NCBI RefSeq assembly: GCF_024586455.1
Contig: NC_065923.1
Location: forward strand, 67,677,076 to 67,741,075
Source: Bactrocera neohumeralis
Lineage: Eukaryota; Arthropoda; Insecta; Diptera; Tephritidae
Direction: 5' to 3'
DNA length: 64,000 bases
Shown here in pieces: positions 36,474 through 47,800 of the stretch. The translations under genes were made by a program, and so were the position numbers. How positions within the stretch are numbered: position 1 is the stretch's first letter; every line of letters begins with the position of its first letter. The notes beneath the pieces are model-generated. The model ran no database searches and was not told the DNA's origin. It saw only the letters and a list, made by a program, of their open reading frames with translations.

Positions 36474-37849
36474 GCAAAGCGTCCATTTGCAGAAAGAAAA
36501 AAAAAAACAGAAGTTGAAAATAAAAACAACAAACAAAGCGCCGTTACACTGGCACCACCCGTCGTTTTGTCAACATCAAATACCATTACAATTGAGACAA
36601 CGACCTCAACATCGTCACCGCAGCACTGCCATAGCGGTGGCATCACCGGTGTTGCGGTCGGCGTCGGCGTCGGCGTTGGTGTTGGCGTCAACGTCAGCAG
36701 CGCCGCCAATGTCGGCCTGGGCAGCATTGGCATCGGCAGCACGCTCTGTAGCAGCGGCGACAGCGGCATTTCATCGTCAACGCCATCGCTGGTCTCGCAA
36801 CTTTCACCGCCACCCACCATAATATGCAGCCTGCCAACGTCGACGATCTCAAATAATATTGCGATTAGCGCTAGTGTCGGCGCAGCAATATGCAGTAGCG
36901 GCGCGGTAGCAGCTGGTCGCTGTAGTCCCATTATCACCGGCAATTACTGTGCGCTCAGCAATGGTCTGGCAGGTATTTCGGTGTCCAGTCACACAACTAC
37001 CACGTCGATTTATGGTGGCGGTGGCAACAACAGCAATTGCAATATCATAAACAAACCGAAATCATCTTTAAGTCCGCTACAACGCCTACCCATCAGCGGT
37101 AATCTTTCCACATATGGTAGTGGTAGCGGCGGCGGCGGCGGTGGCTTCGGCGGCAGTGGTGGTGGTGGCGTTGGTGTTAGTGGACCAGGTTTTACATTAC
37201 TCACCGGCAGCAATAGTCATTTGAGTAGCATTTCACCGGCGCTCAGTGCCAGCACACCTCTAAGCAGCGGCATGAGCGGCGGCAGCAGTAATAATGCCAC
37301 GAACTATTTGAGCAGCATGAAATTGCTTGGGCCCGCTTCCATCGATTTGGGCACAACACCGCTAACGCATCGCAATTACAGCACAATTAAAGGTTTTAGC
37401 TTTCGGCGCAGTTTTGATGACAAAATCATTGCGCCACTTAACAGCGGTAACAGCAGCGGCAGCGGCGTCGCTGTTGGCAGTGGTGCCGGTATTGGCGGTC
37501 ACAGCAATTATTTAACGCATCATCACTTCCATACACACTTCCACCACCCAACGTCCGCCATGCAGAAACAATCGTCCATTGATCGGCACATAAGCGGTGG
37601 TGGCGGCAGTGGTGTCGGTGGTGTGGGCGTTATGTCGCATTCCACACACTATCCGCTGACGTCGTCGCAATCGTCGACGAAACTCTCGTATCGTGATGAT
37701 TTTCTGCAGCAAATTGGCTACTTGCCGACGACGCGCATCTTCAACACCAGCATCGATGAAGACCGACAGCAGGAGTTCCTGTCGTTGTCCATGTCGCCGC
37801 CTTTGAATCGCCGCCGGGACATGCCGGCGTTGCGTGGCATCATTAGCCT
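36474..37849 (+). CDS. Gly/Ser-rich coding exon of an unrecognised gene
   Basis: An open frame runs from a stop at 36471-36473 to a donor GTGAGT at 37850. It is clearly coding-like at its end: KGFSFRRSFDDKIIAPL, TKLSYRDDFLQQIGYLPTTR and IDEDRQQEFLSLSMSPPLNR, followed by MPALRGIISL. The middle has long Gly, Ser and Gly-Val repeats and a His-rich patch. The first ATG in frame is at 37272, yet the sequence before it (SAVTLAPPVVLSTSNTITIE) also looks like protein. An upstream exon spliced at the acceptor-like TCCATTTGCAG (ending 36492), or a non-AUG start, is possible. The next exon was not found within the window. Probably the disordered N-terminus of a large neuronal or signalling protein, but I do not recognise it. 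Confidence 0.6.
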
Positions 37850-38689
37850 GTGAGTATGCCATAATGCTTTCATAAAACTTAACTTAAGTGTTGTATGCAT
37901 GTGATTTTGTGGCAGCGTGGAGTGTGTAAAGCGAGTATGCACCGGGTTTAAGTGTGCGTTGTGGTAATAAAATAAGATGTTGTGTAAAATGTTGCCCTAA
38001 AATTGATGTGTCATAAGTGATTGTTGGATTTAAAAGCTTTAATTTAAAAGGGTTTCGATTTTTGAAATATTAGAAAGTAAAAGAGTTCTAAAATCTTGCA
38101 AAAACAATAATACATACAACAATACGGTTGCTACAGAGATATAAATCTGTTCCATTTACCTAATCCTGACAGCCTTCAAGACGAGCACTTACGTTTCAGG
38201 TTTGTAAGCCCAATAGTTGGACCCTTATGCAATATAGTAAATATTGGCTGAAACTGCGAATAAAATGCTAGAATAAGAATTGTAATAAAATTCGTCTCTA
38301 ATGGGGACAGCATCCACTCTCCAACTTGGTCGGTTGGTAGAAGCGTGAGGCGCAGAGGCGCCAGATGTAGACAACCTCACTTAGACTATCACTCGCAAGG
38401 GGTAACCAATAAAGTTTTTTCCTTCAACTCAAAAGATTTGATAAAATATTTCCTCCCAGCCCAATGGCTTTTAAGTTGGATAATTGGGAACCATGAAAAA
38501 TATCTCGTTTCAATCGGCTGAAGTCTCGGCATTCGCAAGTCTAAAGTTCCAGCGTCTCATCATCCACCCCGCATGCTCTGCATTCCGTCGATTCCAGTTT
38601 ACCAAGCTTCTGAAAGTGTAAGTTGAGAGTTAGGTTTGACTTCTACCTGTTCACTTTCAATACTACCCCAATATAACAAACTCAGGCTA
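37850..38689 (+). other. Intron or downstream DNA, no gene recognised
   Basis: Follows the donor at 37850. It is AT-rich, then from about 38300 carries mixed repeat-like sequence leading into LINE fragments. No further exon was recognised. Confidence 0.4.
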
Positions 38690-38850
38690 TTTGTCGCATT
38701 CGACACTGGCCACTCTAGGCTCCAGAAGCACTTATGTAAGGGCAATGAGCCTAGCTTCTTGTGCAAATTGCCGGTTCTGCGACAGGGAGCCTGAAACTCC
38801 AGATCACCTGCTAATTGACTACAGTCAGCAGATGCCGGATAAAGGCCTTG
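38690..38850 (+). pseudogene. I-type LINE C-terminal fragment
   Basis: Reads SLASCANCRFCDREPETPDH and LLIDY in one frame. The spacing matches the CRFC-x-EEETPEH-LL-C tail of I-clade reverse transcriptases. The last Cys is lost. The adjacent frame (FATLGLQKHLCKGNE) shows the frameshift upstream. Confidence 0.65.
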
Positions 38851-38929
38851 GGATCTATGACAGTCAGTCAGTATACAACAGCTCGGCAGTCGCTCTTCCT
38901 TTTCGCTGTTTGGCGCCAATTAGAGATAC

Positions 38930-39810
38930 CAAATTTAGCCAGGTCCTTCTCCACCTGGCCTTTCCAACGGAGTGGAGGTCTTCCTGTTCCTCTGCTTACC
39001 CCGGCGGATATTGCCGCGAATGCTTTCAGAGCTGGAGTGTTTTCGTACATTCGGACGACATGACCTAGCCAGCGTAGCCGCTGTCTCTTAATTCGCGGAA
39101 CTATGTCAATGTCGTCATATATCTCGCACAGCCCATAGTTCCATCGAATGCGTTATTCACCGTTGCCAATGCGCAAATGACCATACATCTTCCGCAGAAT
39201 CTTTCTCTCGAAAACTCGAGATGTGGCTAAACGTTTATCGTCCGGGCTGAATGCCAGTACTCGGCGACGAAATCTCTTTCCCATCACGAAGCCCACACCG
39301 AATTTGCGTTCCTTTATATGACCACTGTAGTAAATGCCACAATGACCTACTGCTCTCAGTCCTTGTCCCGTCCATCGCATTTCTTGGACGGCGGTGATGT
39401 CAGCCTTTACTCAAACGAGGACATCAACCAGCTGGGCAGCGGCAAGTTCCAAATTAAGCGACCAGACATTCCAGGTGCATACCCTTGAATCGTAATCCTT
39501 AATACGTTTGCAGTGGTCGTCATCAAATGGGGGGTTTCTCTTCCAGGGCTGTTGGTAATTTTTCATTGAGTACGTTTTTTACGTGGCGGGTCCCAAACCC
39601 AGCGCACAACCCGTAGGAGGGATGGTTCGCATTCTGATCTTAGCTCGCCTTTAAACGGATGTTCTTTGGCTACCCAGAGGATACTTGATTTAAGATCGGA
39701 AGTCGTGAGCTGCTTGTGCCATATGTAAAAGAATCGTTTCTGGCCACTTCCAAGTGAATGGCGCTTAGAAAACTTTCCTCACTTGTGTGAACTTCTACAC
39801 ATGACCCCAT
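38930..39810 (-). pseudogene. Internally deleted LINE: 5' UTR, endonuclease start, RT tail
   Basis: On the - strand, in order: a 5' UTR-like segment (39810-39590), an endonuclease N-terminal block (about 39500-39235) reading VKADITAVQEMRWTGQGLRA and GIYYSGHIKERKFGVGFVM, then abruptly the element's C-terminal tail (about 39230-38930). The tail reads RVFERKILRKMYGHLRIGNG, RIKRQRLRWLGHVVRMYENT and GTGRPPLRWKGQVEKDLAKF. The whole reverse transcriptase is missing between them, with the junction near 39230. It is one family with 5480-6480 and 62680-62970. Confidence 0.8.
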
Positions 39811-40399
39811 CCCCCTAGAGACGCTTCAGTTGTTGTATAAAATCGGGGATACGCAACACTAGAAGCAAAAATCGGCAAAGCAGAACATTCACTGCCAATT
39901 ATTTACTATATACATACACACATATGTATACTTGTATATGAATGAAATCTTTTCCATCCGCATTTCCGCTCTGTTTTTGTCTGTTCTCTGACTTTAAGCC
40001 ACACACATCTGATTTTGAATTTGAATTTGAACACGCTTGACTGACAGGTTCACTAAAACTGACAGGTAATCAAACGTTGCAGTAACGAAAGTGAGAGAAT
40101 AATAATCTAAAAAAGTGACAGCGAACTATTCTACGAGCTGGTAGGGGGTGTGTGGCGTCAGTGTTAATTGAAATGCTGCCAAAAAAAATATATATGCGCC
40201 AAACACTGCAAAGTAAATAAATGAATTTGCAATAAAATGTAAGAAAAAACAAAAATTTGAGCGTCACTGACAAAGGCAACAGTGTGTTGCAAAATTTTTC
40301 GCACTTGAAAAAGCATCGAATGGACTCGTTGCAGCTGCAGTTTAGTAAAGATGAGTATATATGTAGAGGGCAAGTTCGCTAATTAAAAAATTTAAATAA

Positions 40400-40720
40400 A
40401 AAATAAAAAAAAATTAAAAATTTTATAAATATATATGTGTGAATATTTATATAAATATATACATATGTATGTATATAAATATATATAAATATAATATATA
40501 TCTATATAAAAATATATATACATACATATATGTATGTAAGTGTAAGTGACATATGAATAAGCGCTAAATGTAACGAACTTTCAAGTTTGGCGCATAGCCA
40601 AGAGAATTTTCACCTAATAATAGCGAAAAGGAATTACAAATGTTTATATGTATACATTTACAGGGATATATATTTGTACATATATGTATATAAAAATATG
40701 ATATATAACGTATATATTAT
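40400..40720. repeat. AT and ACATATGTATGTA microsatellite region
   Basis: Runs of TATATAAATATA and ACATATGTATGTATA separated by short unique DNA. Simple-sequence expansions of a kind scattered through this window. Confidence 0.8.
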
Positions 40721-43080
40721 ATTAATCTAGATAGACTTGTATATGAAATGAACTTTCAAACGTCGTCTAAACGCCAGAGGGCGCTGACGGCATTTGTTTT
40801 AGTGTGGGCCAAGGCATTTTGGCCTCTCCGCTATAAAATCATCTATGTCAACTATGTTGTGGAATTATGTTGTCATTGGGACCGCCTCTGTGTTTGGCGT
40901 TTGATGACGCCAACAATGACGGCGCACCGACAGAAAAACATACATACATACACATATATAAATATAGCTACATATCTATATTCACACTCAGTAGCAGCAG
41001 TATTAGTTGTGACTATGACAACGATGACGACGTTGCAAGCGCAGCGCACGCGGGCGGCGCGGACAAACGTTGGCAACTATTGAGCCACACCGACGCGCGG
41101 CCTATGGCCAACGGGTACTTTGCGCATACGGGGCGCTGTGCTGTGTTGTGGTTGTGTGTGTGTGATGTGCTAGTGCAGCGCATTGCGATGCGCAGCTGTT
41201 TTGGCTTTCACATGTGTATGTATGTGTGTAGATAGAGAATGCTCCTGCCGCCGCTTTGCCAACATTGCTGGCGTTGCCTTTGTCACAGCAGTGGGCAACT
41301 ATTTTTACACAAAGCGCTGTGAAGTGTATGCAACAAATACGCTTTTGTTGTTCTACTTGATTTCATTTTTATACAAATTATTTAGATATGCATACACAGA
41401 TATAAATACATATCTATAAAAGACACATATATGTATATGTATGTGTGCTCAGGCCGTGTTGTGGCCGCTCTCACGCGCTGACAATGCTGACGGCAAAACA
41501 GTTGCCGTTGTGCGGCTAGAACTGACGGCATTTTTAGCAAGAATCACCGAAAACTGTTCAAAATGACGTGCGAAAATAGAATAAAAAGTAAAATTGCGGC
41601 GTGAAAAAATAACAACAAACACGGCACATAGCCTACGACAAAGTGAAAATTCAAGCGCTGGCAATTGAAAAACACGAAAAAAAAAACAACAACAAAGCGC
41701 GGCGAGCGAGTTTCATATTAGTATTTTTATTAAAAACAGCTAACACTGCTCATAATTCTCGGTGCTTGGCCGTGCGCGCGTACACATAACGTTGGCCAAA
41801 TCGCTCGAATGCGCACGTTATGTAAGCAGGACTTTTTGGACACTTTCGAAACGCGAAAAAATCAAATTTAAATGCAAATAAAAAATATTTATTGTAAATA
41901 AAGCATTTACAATGGTGAAAAAAACGAAAATTTTTATACAAGCTTATGGAAAATAATGAAAATTCAAGCGGTGTAATACTTTAACGAATATTAAATGCAA
42001 ACGAAATCGCGAAAACGCGTCAACTGACCAAAACAAACTACGACAATCAAGCAAAAATGTTGCTATTTTAATAAAAAATAAAATTACCAATTTAAATTAA
42101 CGGTTTTTATTCATATACTATATACATATGTGTGTGTGCGCCATGAGTTATGGCCATAAAAAATTGTGCAATTATTTATGACTAATGCGAAAGTGCACAA
42201 CAACTGCAATAATAACGAGCAAAACCAATTAAAATAATAATAATAACTTCAGCGCAGACGTTTTTGATGTGAATTGTTGCAACAAAAATAAGCCAGTTCA
42301 TTCGTAAACAATAATAAACTGCGTCGTTGCACGCGCCGCGTAAGCGTCAATGTCAGTACTTACGTATAATATACATATGTATGTATATAAGTATATACGC
42401 GAGGTGTGAAAGTGCTGAAGAAACAGCGCAAATATACGGAAAAGAAAATTGAAATTGTAAAATAGCTGTAAATATATATAAAGCGAGCAGCGCTAAAAAA
42501 AGCAGCAGAACGCGAGCTGCACGCATAAACATTAATTAACACACACAAGCAAATTGATGTAACGATAAAGAACAATTTTTTACCTTAAAACCGGCAAAGA
42601 AAGTTGGCGCACAGTGTCATGTTTTAGGAAAATTAGTGGTTAAAATTGAGTTAAACTAAATTTTATGTAAAGAGCGCTTATATAAGTATTTAATAAACTT
42701 TTTGATTGTAAATATTTTAATTTTCAAATGAAAAATATTATTTTCGAAACGACAGGCAAACCATTTTCAAAGCATAAGAATTACTCTAAAAGCTAATTTT
42801 GGTTATAGAGATGTTATAACCGCTAGGAACTAACGGTCTCACTGTTTCAGACTTAACATTTTTATATTTTAAGGTTAGGTTAAGTTAAACTGGTAGGACA
42901 ATAACCCACGCATAGATCCGATCATGTTCCTACAGTCTCTGCTATCGATTCAGATTTTAAAATCAAAATTATTTTTTCGAAACGAAACGAACAAAATATA
43001 TTCCCATAAATTAATGAATTTTAATATATAATTTCTTTTTCGGGAAGAAAAGTTTTATAATAAATAATTTTAAAAATCAA
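40721..43080 (+). other. Promoter/leader-like non-coding DNA
   Basis: 40750-41280 is unusually G+C-rich for the window and contains GCCAGAGGGCGCTGACGG at about 40770. 41450-42600 is A-rich with (CAA)n and AAAACAACAACAAAG phrases, typical of long fly 5' UTRs. Short frames in it have no domain signature. It may be an alternative first exon or leader of the large gene represented at 36474-37849; this is inference. Confidence 0.35.
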
Positions 43081-43084
43081 ATGA

Positions 43085-44440
43085 AAAACAAGTAAGGAAG
43101 CGGGTTCGGGTACAACCGAACATTTTACACTCTTGCAACTTGCTAGCATCAAAGCCAGAGAAATACTTTAAGGTGTAAAACCAATCATATAGAGTAAAGT
43201 CAGCCGGATGTTTAAAAATTCTGATATTAGTTAGATGGGGGTAAGTCAAGTTTTTGCTTAAATCTATCTATTTTAGGCACAAAGATACACTGTTATGAGT
43301 ACAACACTCTCTTTAATTTGCATTGGCATAACTCACATATTGGTCGATATATGCGGAATAAAGCACAAGAAAGTTCGAAAATTTTTATATTAAGTATATG
43401 AGGGCTAAGGGAAGTATTGGTCCGATTCAATCCATTTTTGAAATACAGACATACCATTGACATACCATTATAAGAGAAGGATTCTGCCTTAATTTCAGTT
43501 ATACATATATCACACATTGACCGACATTTTCGATCAAAAGCTAATGTAGGTACCGGGGTTTAAATATTCGGTACCTAGGGGCTTGAACAGTTTTTATTGG
43601 ATTTAAACAATTTTTGGTCATAAGGTGGCACACACTAAACACATTGTTTTATTCCATTATATTAGTTTGTCAAAAAAGTCTTGCGGTATTTTCGCTAGTT
43701 GGCGATGAAAGCGCGTAGTTCTAGTTTTATTCGTCGCATCGGATCATGCTATACCTTTTTGGAAAGCTCATTTCACGCGATAACACGTGTTTGATTGATT
43801 GTCGTTTCTTTTAAGTCGTTCGTGAGTTATAGCGTCGCAAACATGGAGCAATATAAAGAGAAAATCCGGCATATTTTACAGTACTACCACGATAAAGGCA
43901 AAAATGCATCTCAAGCCGCCAATAAAATTTGTGCAGTTTATGAACCCGATACAGTTTCCATTTCTACCGCACAACGATGGCTTCAAGGTTTTCGTTCTGG
44001 TGTAGAGGTGGTCGAAGATGCGCCACGCTCCGGAAGGTCTGTCGTCGAAAATTGCGATAAAATCGCTGAATTGGTCGAAAGAGACCGACATAGTAGCAGC
44101 CGTAGCATCGGTCAAGAGCTGGGCATGAGTCATCAAAAATTCATTTCAATTTCAATAAAAAAAAATTCAATAAAAATGCCGCAAGACTTTTTTGACAATT
44201 CATTATTAATTGCTTCTTGGTTTGTGTACTGAAAACAGAACGAATCAAAGTGGAATTTAAAGTTGTGCTATATGGAAAGTAGGCGTGGCTATCGTCCGAG
44301 CTCGTCTACTTTCACAATGTGACATAAGAATGTAACACAAAACTTGGTCGAAATCGGTTGGTGGGGTCCTGAGATATGGAATTTTGCCAAAAAGTGGGCG
44401 ATGCCACGCCCATCGTCAAATTTTCACACCGGCTGAATTG
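43085..44440 (+). repeat. Dispersed 'AAGTAAGGAAG..CGGGT..CCGAACATTTTA' repeat, mariner-interrupted
   Basis: The left part starts AAACAAGTAAGGAAGCGGGT and carries 'CCGAACATTTTACACTCTTG'. The right part after 44203 continues with 'AAGTAGGCGTGGC' and 'AAGTGGGCGATGCCACGCCC', both typical later segments of this common fly repeat. The same head appears inverted at about 53605-53645. A mariner derivative lies between the two parts. Confidence 0.7.
43663..44203 (+). mobile_element. Mariner element, internal deletion derivative
   Basis: Inverted ends are visible: TTGTCAAAAAAGTCTTGCGG at 43667-43686 and its inverted match at 44179-44198. Inside, an ATG at 43843 opens a frame of 130 codons whose first 98 residues are a mariner transposase N-terminus: MEQYKEKIRHILQYYHDKGK, ISTAQRWLQGFRSG, PRSGRSVVENCDKIAELVE and HSSSRSIGQELGMSHQ. 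These cover the two helix-turn-helix DNA-binding modules. At about 44137 the frame jumps straight to the right end, so the DDE/D catalytic domain is absent. The element is about 540 bases rather than the usual 1.3 kb and cannot move on its own. Its encoded DNA-binding fragment could in principle still be made. Confidence 0.9.
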
Positions 44441-45900
44441 TGTACATTTCAACGATTTCAATAAAATTATCATTGAATTCGGATTATGACCGATTATTAT
44501 TATTCTTTATTTTGAAATGAGCGGTCTAGACAAAAAACCAAAACCTCAAAATAGTTTTAGAGAATATTTACTTTAGCAAATCGCTCTCTATCATAATTTT
44601 CTAGTATCACGTCGACTAATTTTATAAAAAATGCTGGTTATCATAGTTCCATATTGGAAAGTGTTGTTAATGACATTAAATTGGGATAAATATAGCGTAA
44701 ATATTTCAAACGTGCCTTCATTCCTTCTGGAATTAAAATGTGTCCTATTTATTTCGTATCGATTTATTTTAATCAAAATAATTCCAGTCCGTATTGGATT
44801 TTCAATGTTTTACCTTACTTTATCGCTATAAAGCTTACTGGACTGACAGATCGGTTAGGTTAGATGACGGATCCCTCAAGGAGGCGAATGCTTACACTTT
44901 CTGTTTTTTGTGAAGCCGGATAAAGATGACAGTAGTTAGAATCACCCATCGACAAAGCGTTTAGAACATATCACAAAGCTGCTTAGGAGCTTTATTTCTT
45001 TTTCCTGGATGTCCAAGAAAGGTTATTTTATGAGATGTTTTAGCCTTGATCAAGCAAAGGCAGGACATTCGAAAATGAAGTACTGATATGATTCTATATC
45101 ATTTTCTGCTCTGGTAAAATTTTCAATCTTACCACATGAATTCCGATCGAACAAAGTCCAATTAGAACTCCTAGAACTATTGAAAAGTGAACTTTGCTGA
45201 GGGCTTCCTAGAACTTTATGATTTACTCTGAACGAGAAGTATTTAGTGGCTGCACGGTTGCTAGTAGCTGACCGCCGCTTTCCAAGCTGGCCTAAGGTTC
45301 CACCAACAAGTAGTAAAACGCAGAAAGTTATTGGAACTGTTCCCTACCACTGTGGACTCAAACCAGCAAACCAGTGGGAGGGGGAGGTTTTGTTTACAAT
45401 TACTATGCAAGTCTGACCAATCGTTTCGTTTATGACTTTGTGATATAATCTTATTATATTGGGAATGATCTCATTGGCAATTACATAGACTGATACAAGT
45501 TAAGACGAGGTTTCGACCCTCATGTCCGCCACACCAGAGTTTCCGTAACATATTTCATATTTCTTATCATTCATGGTCTTCATTAATGAGTAGAGAGTTG
45601 CATTAAATGCGTCTGAACTTCATTCATTTCTACTTTTTTATAGTTTCGGTAATATTTCGGTAGTCAAATGAGATATTTAAGAACGTATTTATATACATAA
45701 TATTTTGTTTAAAAATCTTAATGAGAAGCATATATATTAGCAAAGACACTGTGCTCCCCTAAAAAACATCAAATATGAATTAAAATATTTAAACATTTAC
45801 AAAATTTTAGGTGAAAAAATTTGCAAAAAATCAACACAAAAAATGTTATGAGCAGTTTAATTTACGGTCCTCAGAACTGAAAAAATAATAACGAGAACAA
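44441..45900. other. Non-coding, repeat-like DNA
   Basis: 44840-45420 contains 'GGTTAGGTTAGATGACGG' and 'CAAAGGCAGGACATTCGAAA', phrases resembling 3' regions of fly LINEs, but no domain is legible. 45630-45900 is AT-rich and forms the presumed leader of the ORF at 45902. Confidence 0.4.
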
Positions 45901-45901
45901 C

Positions 45902-47008
45902 ATGCAACACATACAAACGTCGCTGCAGAAAGTCGCGCTCAACCTCCAACAATTGCTCAATGCGCTACACAGCACCGTCGTAACCACACAGGATACATGC
46001 GAACGAGTCGAGTTTTACGACTTTGCGCTGACCTCGCCAGAGCAGGAAATTTGTGGACTAGCAGATGCACCGCGCTGGAAGCGACTACATGCACTCTACG
46101 CACACTATTATACACTCCTTCTACACCACATGTGGCCTACGCTGCTGCTAGCGCTGCAGCATTGTCAAGACATCTATCACATCACACTTGACTATGGCAT
46201 CGATTATGGCACGCGCTTGGCGCATTGGACCACACTGCTCGCTAACGATCAAGTATTCATGTTCGCCATCAAAGTTTGTTTGTTATTGCTCTTCCTTTTT
46301 CTCATGCATTGGATAAAATCGACCAAAGCGCCAGCAACTCCAACGGCCGCAACAGCAAATGTGGGTACGACGGTAGCAGTTATGCCGAATGTACCACTTG
46401 TAATGACGGAAAATCGCATTGAAGTACTGGCATCAGATGCCACAGTGAGTAGAGCTTCATTCTCAATCGACACGCCCACAACGCCAACGACTTGTATAAC
46501 ACCCGCTGTGACACGTGAATTAGTTTGTGATTTCAATTTTGTGTCGCCGTCAGAGTTGCGTGCTGCGCTTGAGGCTGCCAACCAGCGCATGCTTGAGATT
46601 GAGGAAAAGCGTCGCCGCAAACGCATAACTAAGAAACGGAAATGCGTTTCGGCGGGTCCCATTTTGATTGCGATACGATCGAAAAAGACACACAAGCAGA
46701 AGAAGGCGCAGGAAAAGCTGGAGCTGAAGCAACAACAATTAATACATAAGCAGCAGCTAGAGCTCTTGACGCCGCCAAATACATCACCGGCACGTGCCAG
46801 TTATCTGTTGGCGAATGAGGATGAGAACTTTTTGCCCGTGCGCATGGAACCGTTGACCATTGGTGGTGCTGCCTATGAAATCGAGGTGGATGCGGAAACG
46901 GAAGCGGAAATTATTGCTCTGATGTGTGTGTGTGTTCGATTTTGTGAGACTGCTTTTAAGTTATTGCCTATGTATATATTTGCGAATAGTGCTTGGTCCA
47001 TATTATAA
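45902..47008 (+). CDS. Unrecognised single-span membrane protein, or SRPK 5' coding exon
   Basis: An intact 368-codon frame with good start context (AACATGC) and strong fly-like codon use. Residues 1-117 are mostly helical and lack a cleavable signal peptide. Residues about 118-138 (VFMFAIKVCLLLLFLFLMHW) form one clear membrane span. A Thr/Ala-rich stretch follows, then a basic cluster (EEKRRRKRITKKRKC), a Lys/Gln-rich helix (KKTHKQKKAQEKLELKQQQL) and an acidic end (IEVDAETEAEIIAL). The last residues after about 340 (MCVCVRFCETAF) begin at a GTGTGTGTG run and look less coding. A splice there at 46923 would join SRPK in frame (see findings). I do not recognise a family. Confidence 0.6.
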   Translation: MQHIQTSLQKVALNLQQLLNALHSTVVTTQDTCERVEFYDFALTSPEQEICGLADAPRWKRLHALYAHYYTLLLHHMWPTLLLALQHCQDIYHITLDYGIDYGTRLAHWTTLLANDQVFMFAIKVCLLLLFLFLMHWIKSTKAPATPTAATANVGTTVAVMPNVPLVMTENRIEVLASDATVSRASFSIDTPTTPTTCITPAVTRELVCDFNFVSPSELRAALEAANQRMLEIEEKRRRKRITKKRKCVSAGPILIAIRSKKTHKQKKAQEKLELKQQQLIHKQQLELLTPPNTSPARASYLLANEDENFLPVRMEPLTIGGAAYEIEVDAETEAEIIALMCVCVRFCETAFKLLPMYIFANSAWSIL

Positions 47009-47324
47009 TGCGCTGAACGTTATAAGATGTCTTCCTTGGAAGATGGCAGTAGTTTGTTTATGAATTTCTTCGTCTGTAGGGCTTCAAGGCTATTAAATAA
47101 CTCTCATGACTGTTCCCTGTGTGTTTTCAAATAATATAATTTCAAAATAAGTATTTATAGAAGTTTTTTGATAGGTTCCGAACTATGTTTAAAATGCTTC
47201 AATCGTTTTTCTAACAAGCATAAGCTTCTAAATATCATTCGAAGTCGAACTAAATTCCTATTTTTAAATCCTGCATATACGAGTACCAATAGGGATACTG
47301 TGATTTTGACAGCTTGTGGCTGTT

Positions 47325-47485
47325 TACGTGGCAGTTCCCAAACCCAGCGCACAACCCTGGAAAGGGATATTCGCATTCTCACTTTAGCTCGCCTTTAATC
47401 GGATGTTTTTTGGCTACCCAGAGGATACTTGTTCTAAGACCGAAATTCGTGAGCTGCTTAAGCCAAATCTACGCGGACGTTCTCC
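47325..47485 (-). repeat. LINE 5' UTR-like fragment, copy 3
   Basis: Same orientation as the 39590-39810 copy: 'CCCAAACCCAGCGCACAACC', 'TTTAGCTCGCCTTTAA', 'TTTGGCTACCCAGAGGATAC'. No endonuclease remnant is attached. Confidence 0.65.
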
Positions 47486-47564
47486 ATTTTCAACCATATG
47501 GTGCGCCGCCCCCATGTTTCACGTCTATGCATTGGCACATTGCGTGCAAAGTGTGACCACTCGC

Positions 47565-47800
47565 AGATTTCGAGATATGGCACAGTCAAATGCCGCCAAG
47601 ATCACGTGACGCCTCTTTATTACTTTTTCTAGAGGTATGTTAAAGCAAAGCTTTACGACATTCAACCAGCAACGTTCGAGGAGCTCGAAGACAATAATCT
47701 GCGCATTATAGTCGAAATTCCAGCCTAAATGGTGCACCGGGTCAACGAAAAGTGATGTTATGCAAACGGAGCTGTGGTGGTCATCATACCTCAAAAGTTC
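47565..47800 (+). pseudogene. Tc1/mariner-type transposase C-terminus, decayed
   Basis: With stops and frame breaks, the + strand reads DHVTPLYYFF, then RYVKAKLYDIQPATFEELED and NNLRIIVEIPA, then MVHRVNEK. This matches the end of DDE/D transposases, where D-x-x-PLDYFLWGY carries the last acidic residue and is followed by an 'x-LK-x-NIRRxIxxIP' helix. An in-frame TAG and TAA and changed residues make it a relic. It is unrelated to the mariner at 43663, which lacks this part. Confidence 0.6.

Noticed and set aside
36567..36822. Other frames over the Gly/Ser exon rich in His, Arg, Pro or Ala
   Set aside because: By-products of the GTCGGC and CAGCGGC repeats. Only one frame continues into conserved-looking sequence ending at a splice donor.
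42880..42900. GGTTAGGTTAAG-type phrases (also near 3945, 4420 and 44850) as telomere-like TTAGG repeats
   Set aside because: Flies lack TTAGG telomeres, the copies are short and imperfect, and such phrases are common in fly interspersed repeats.
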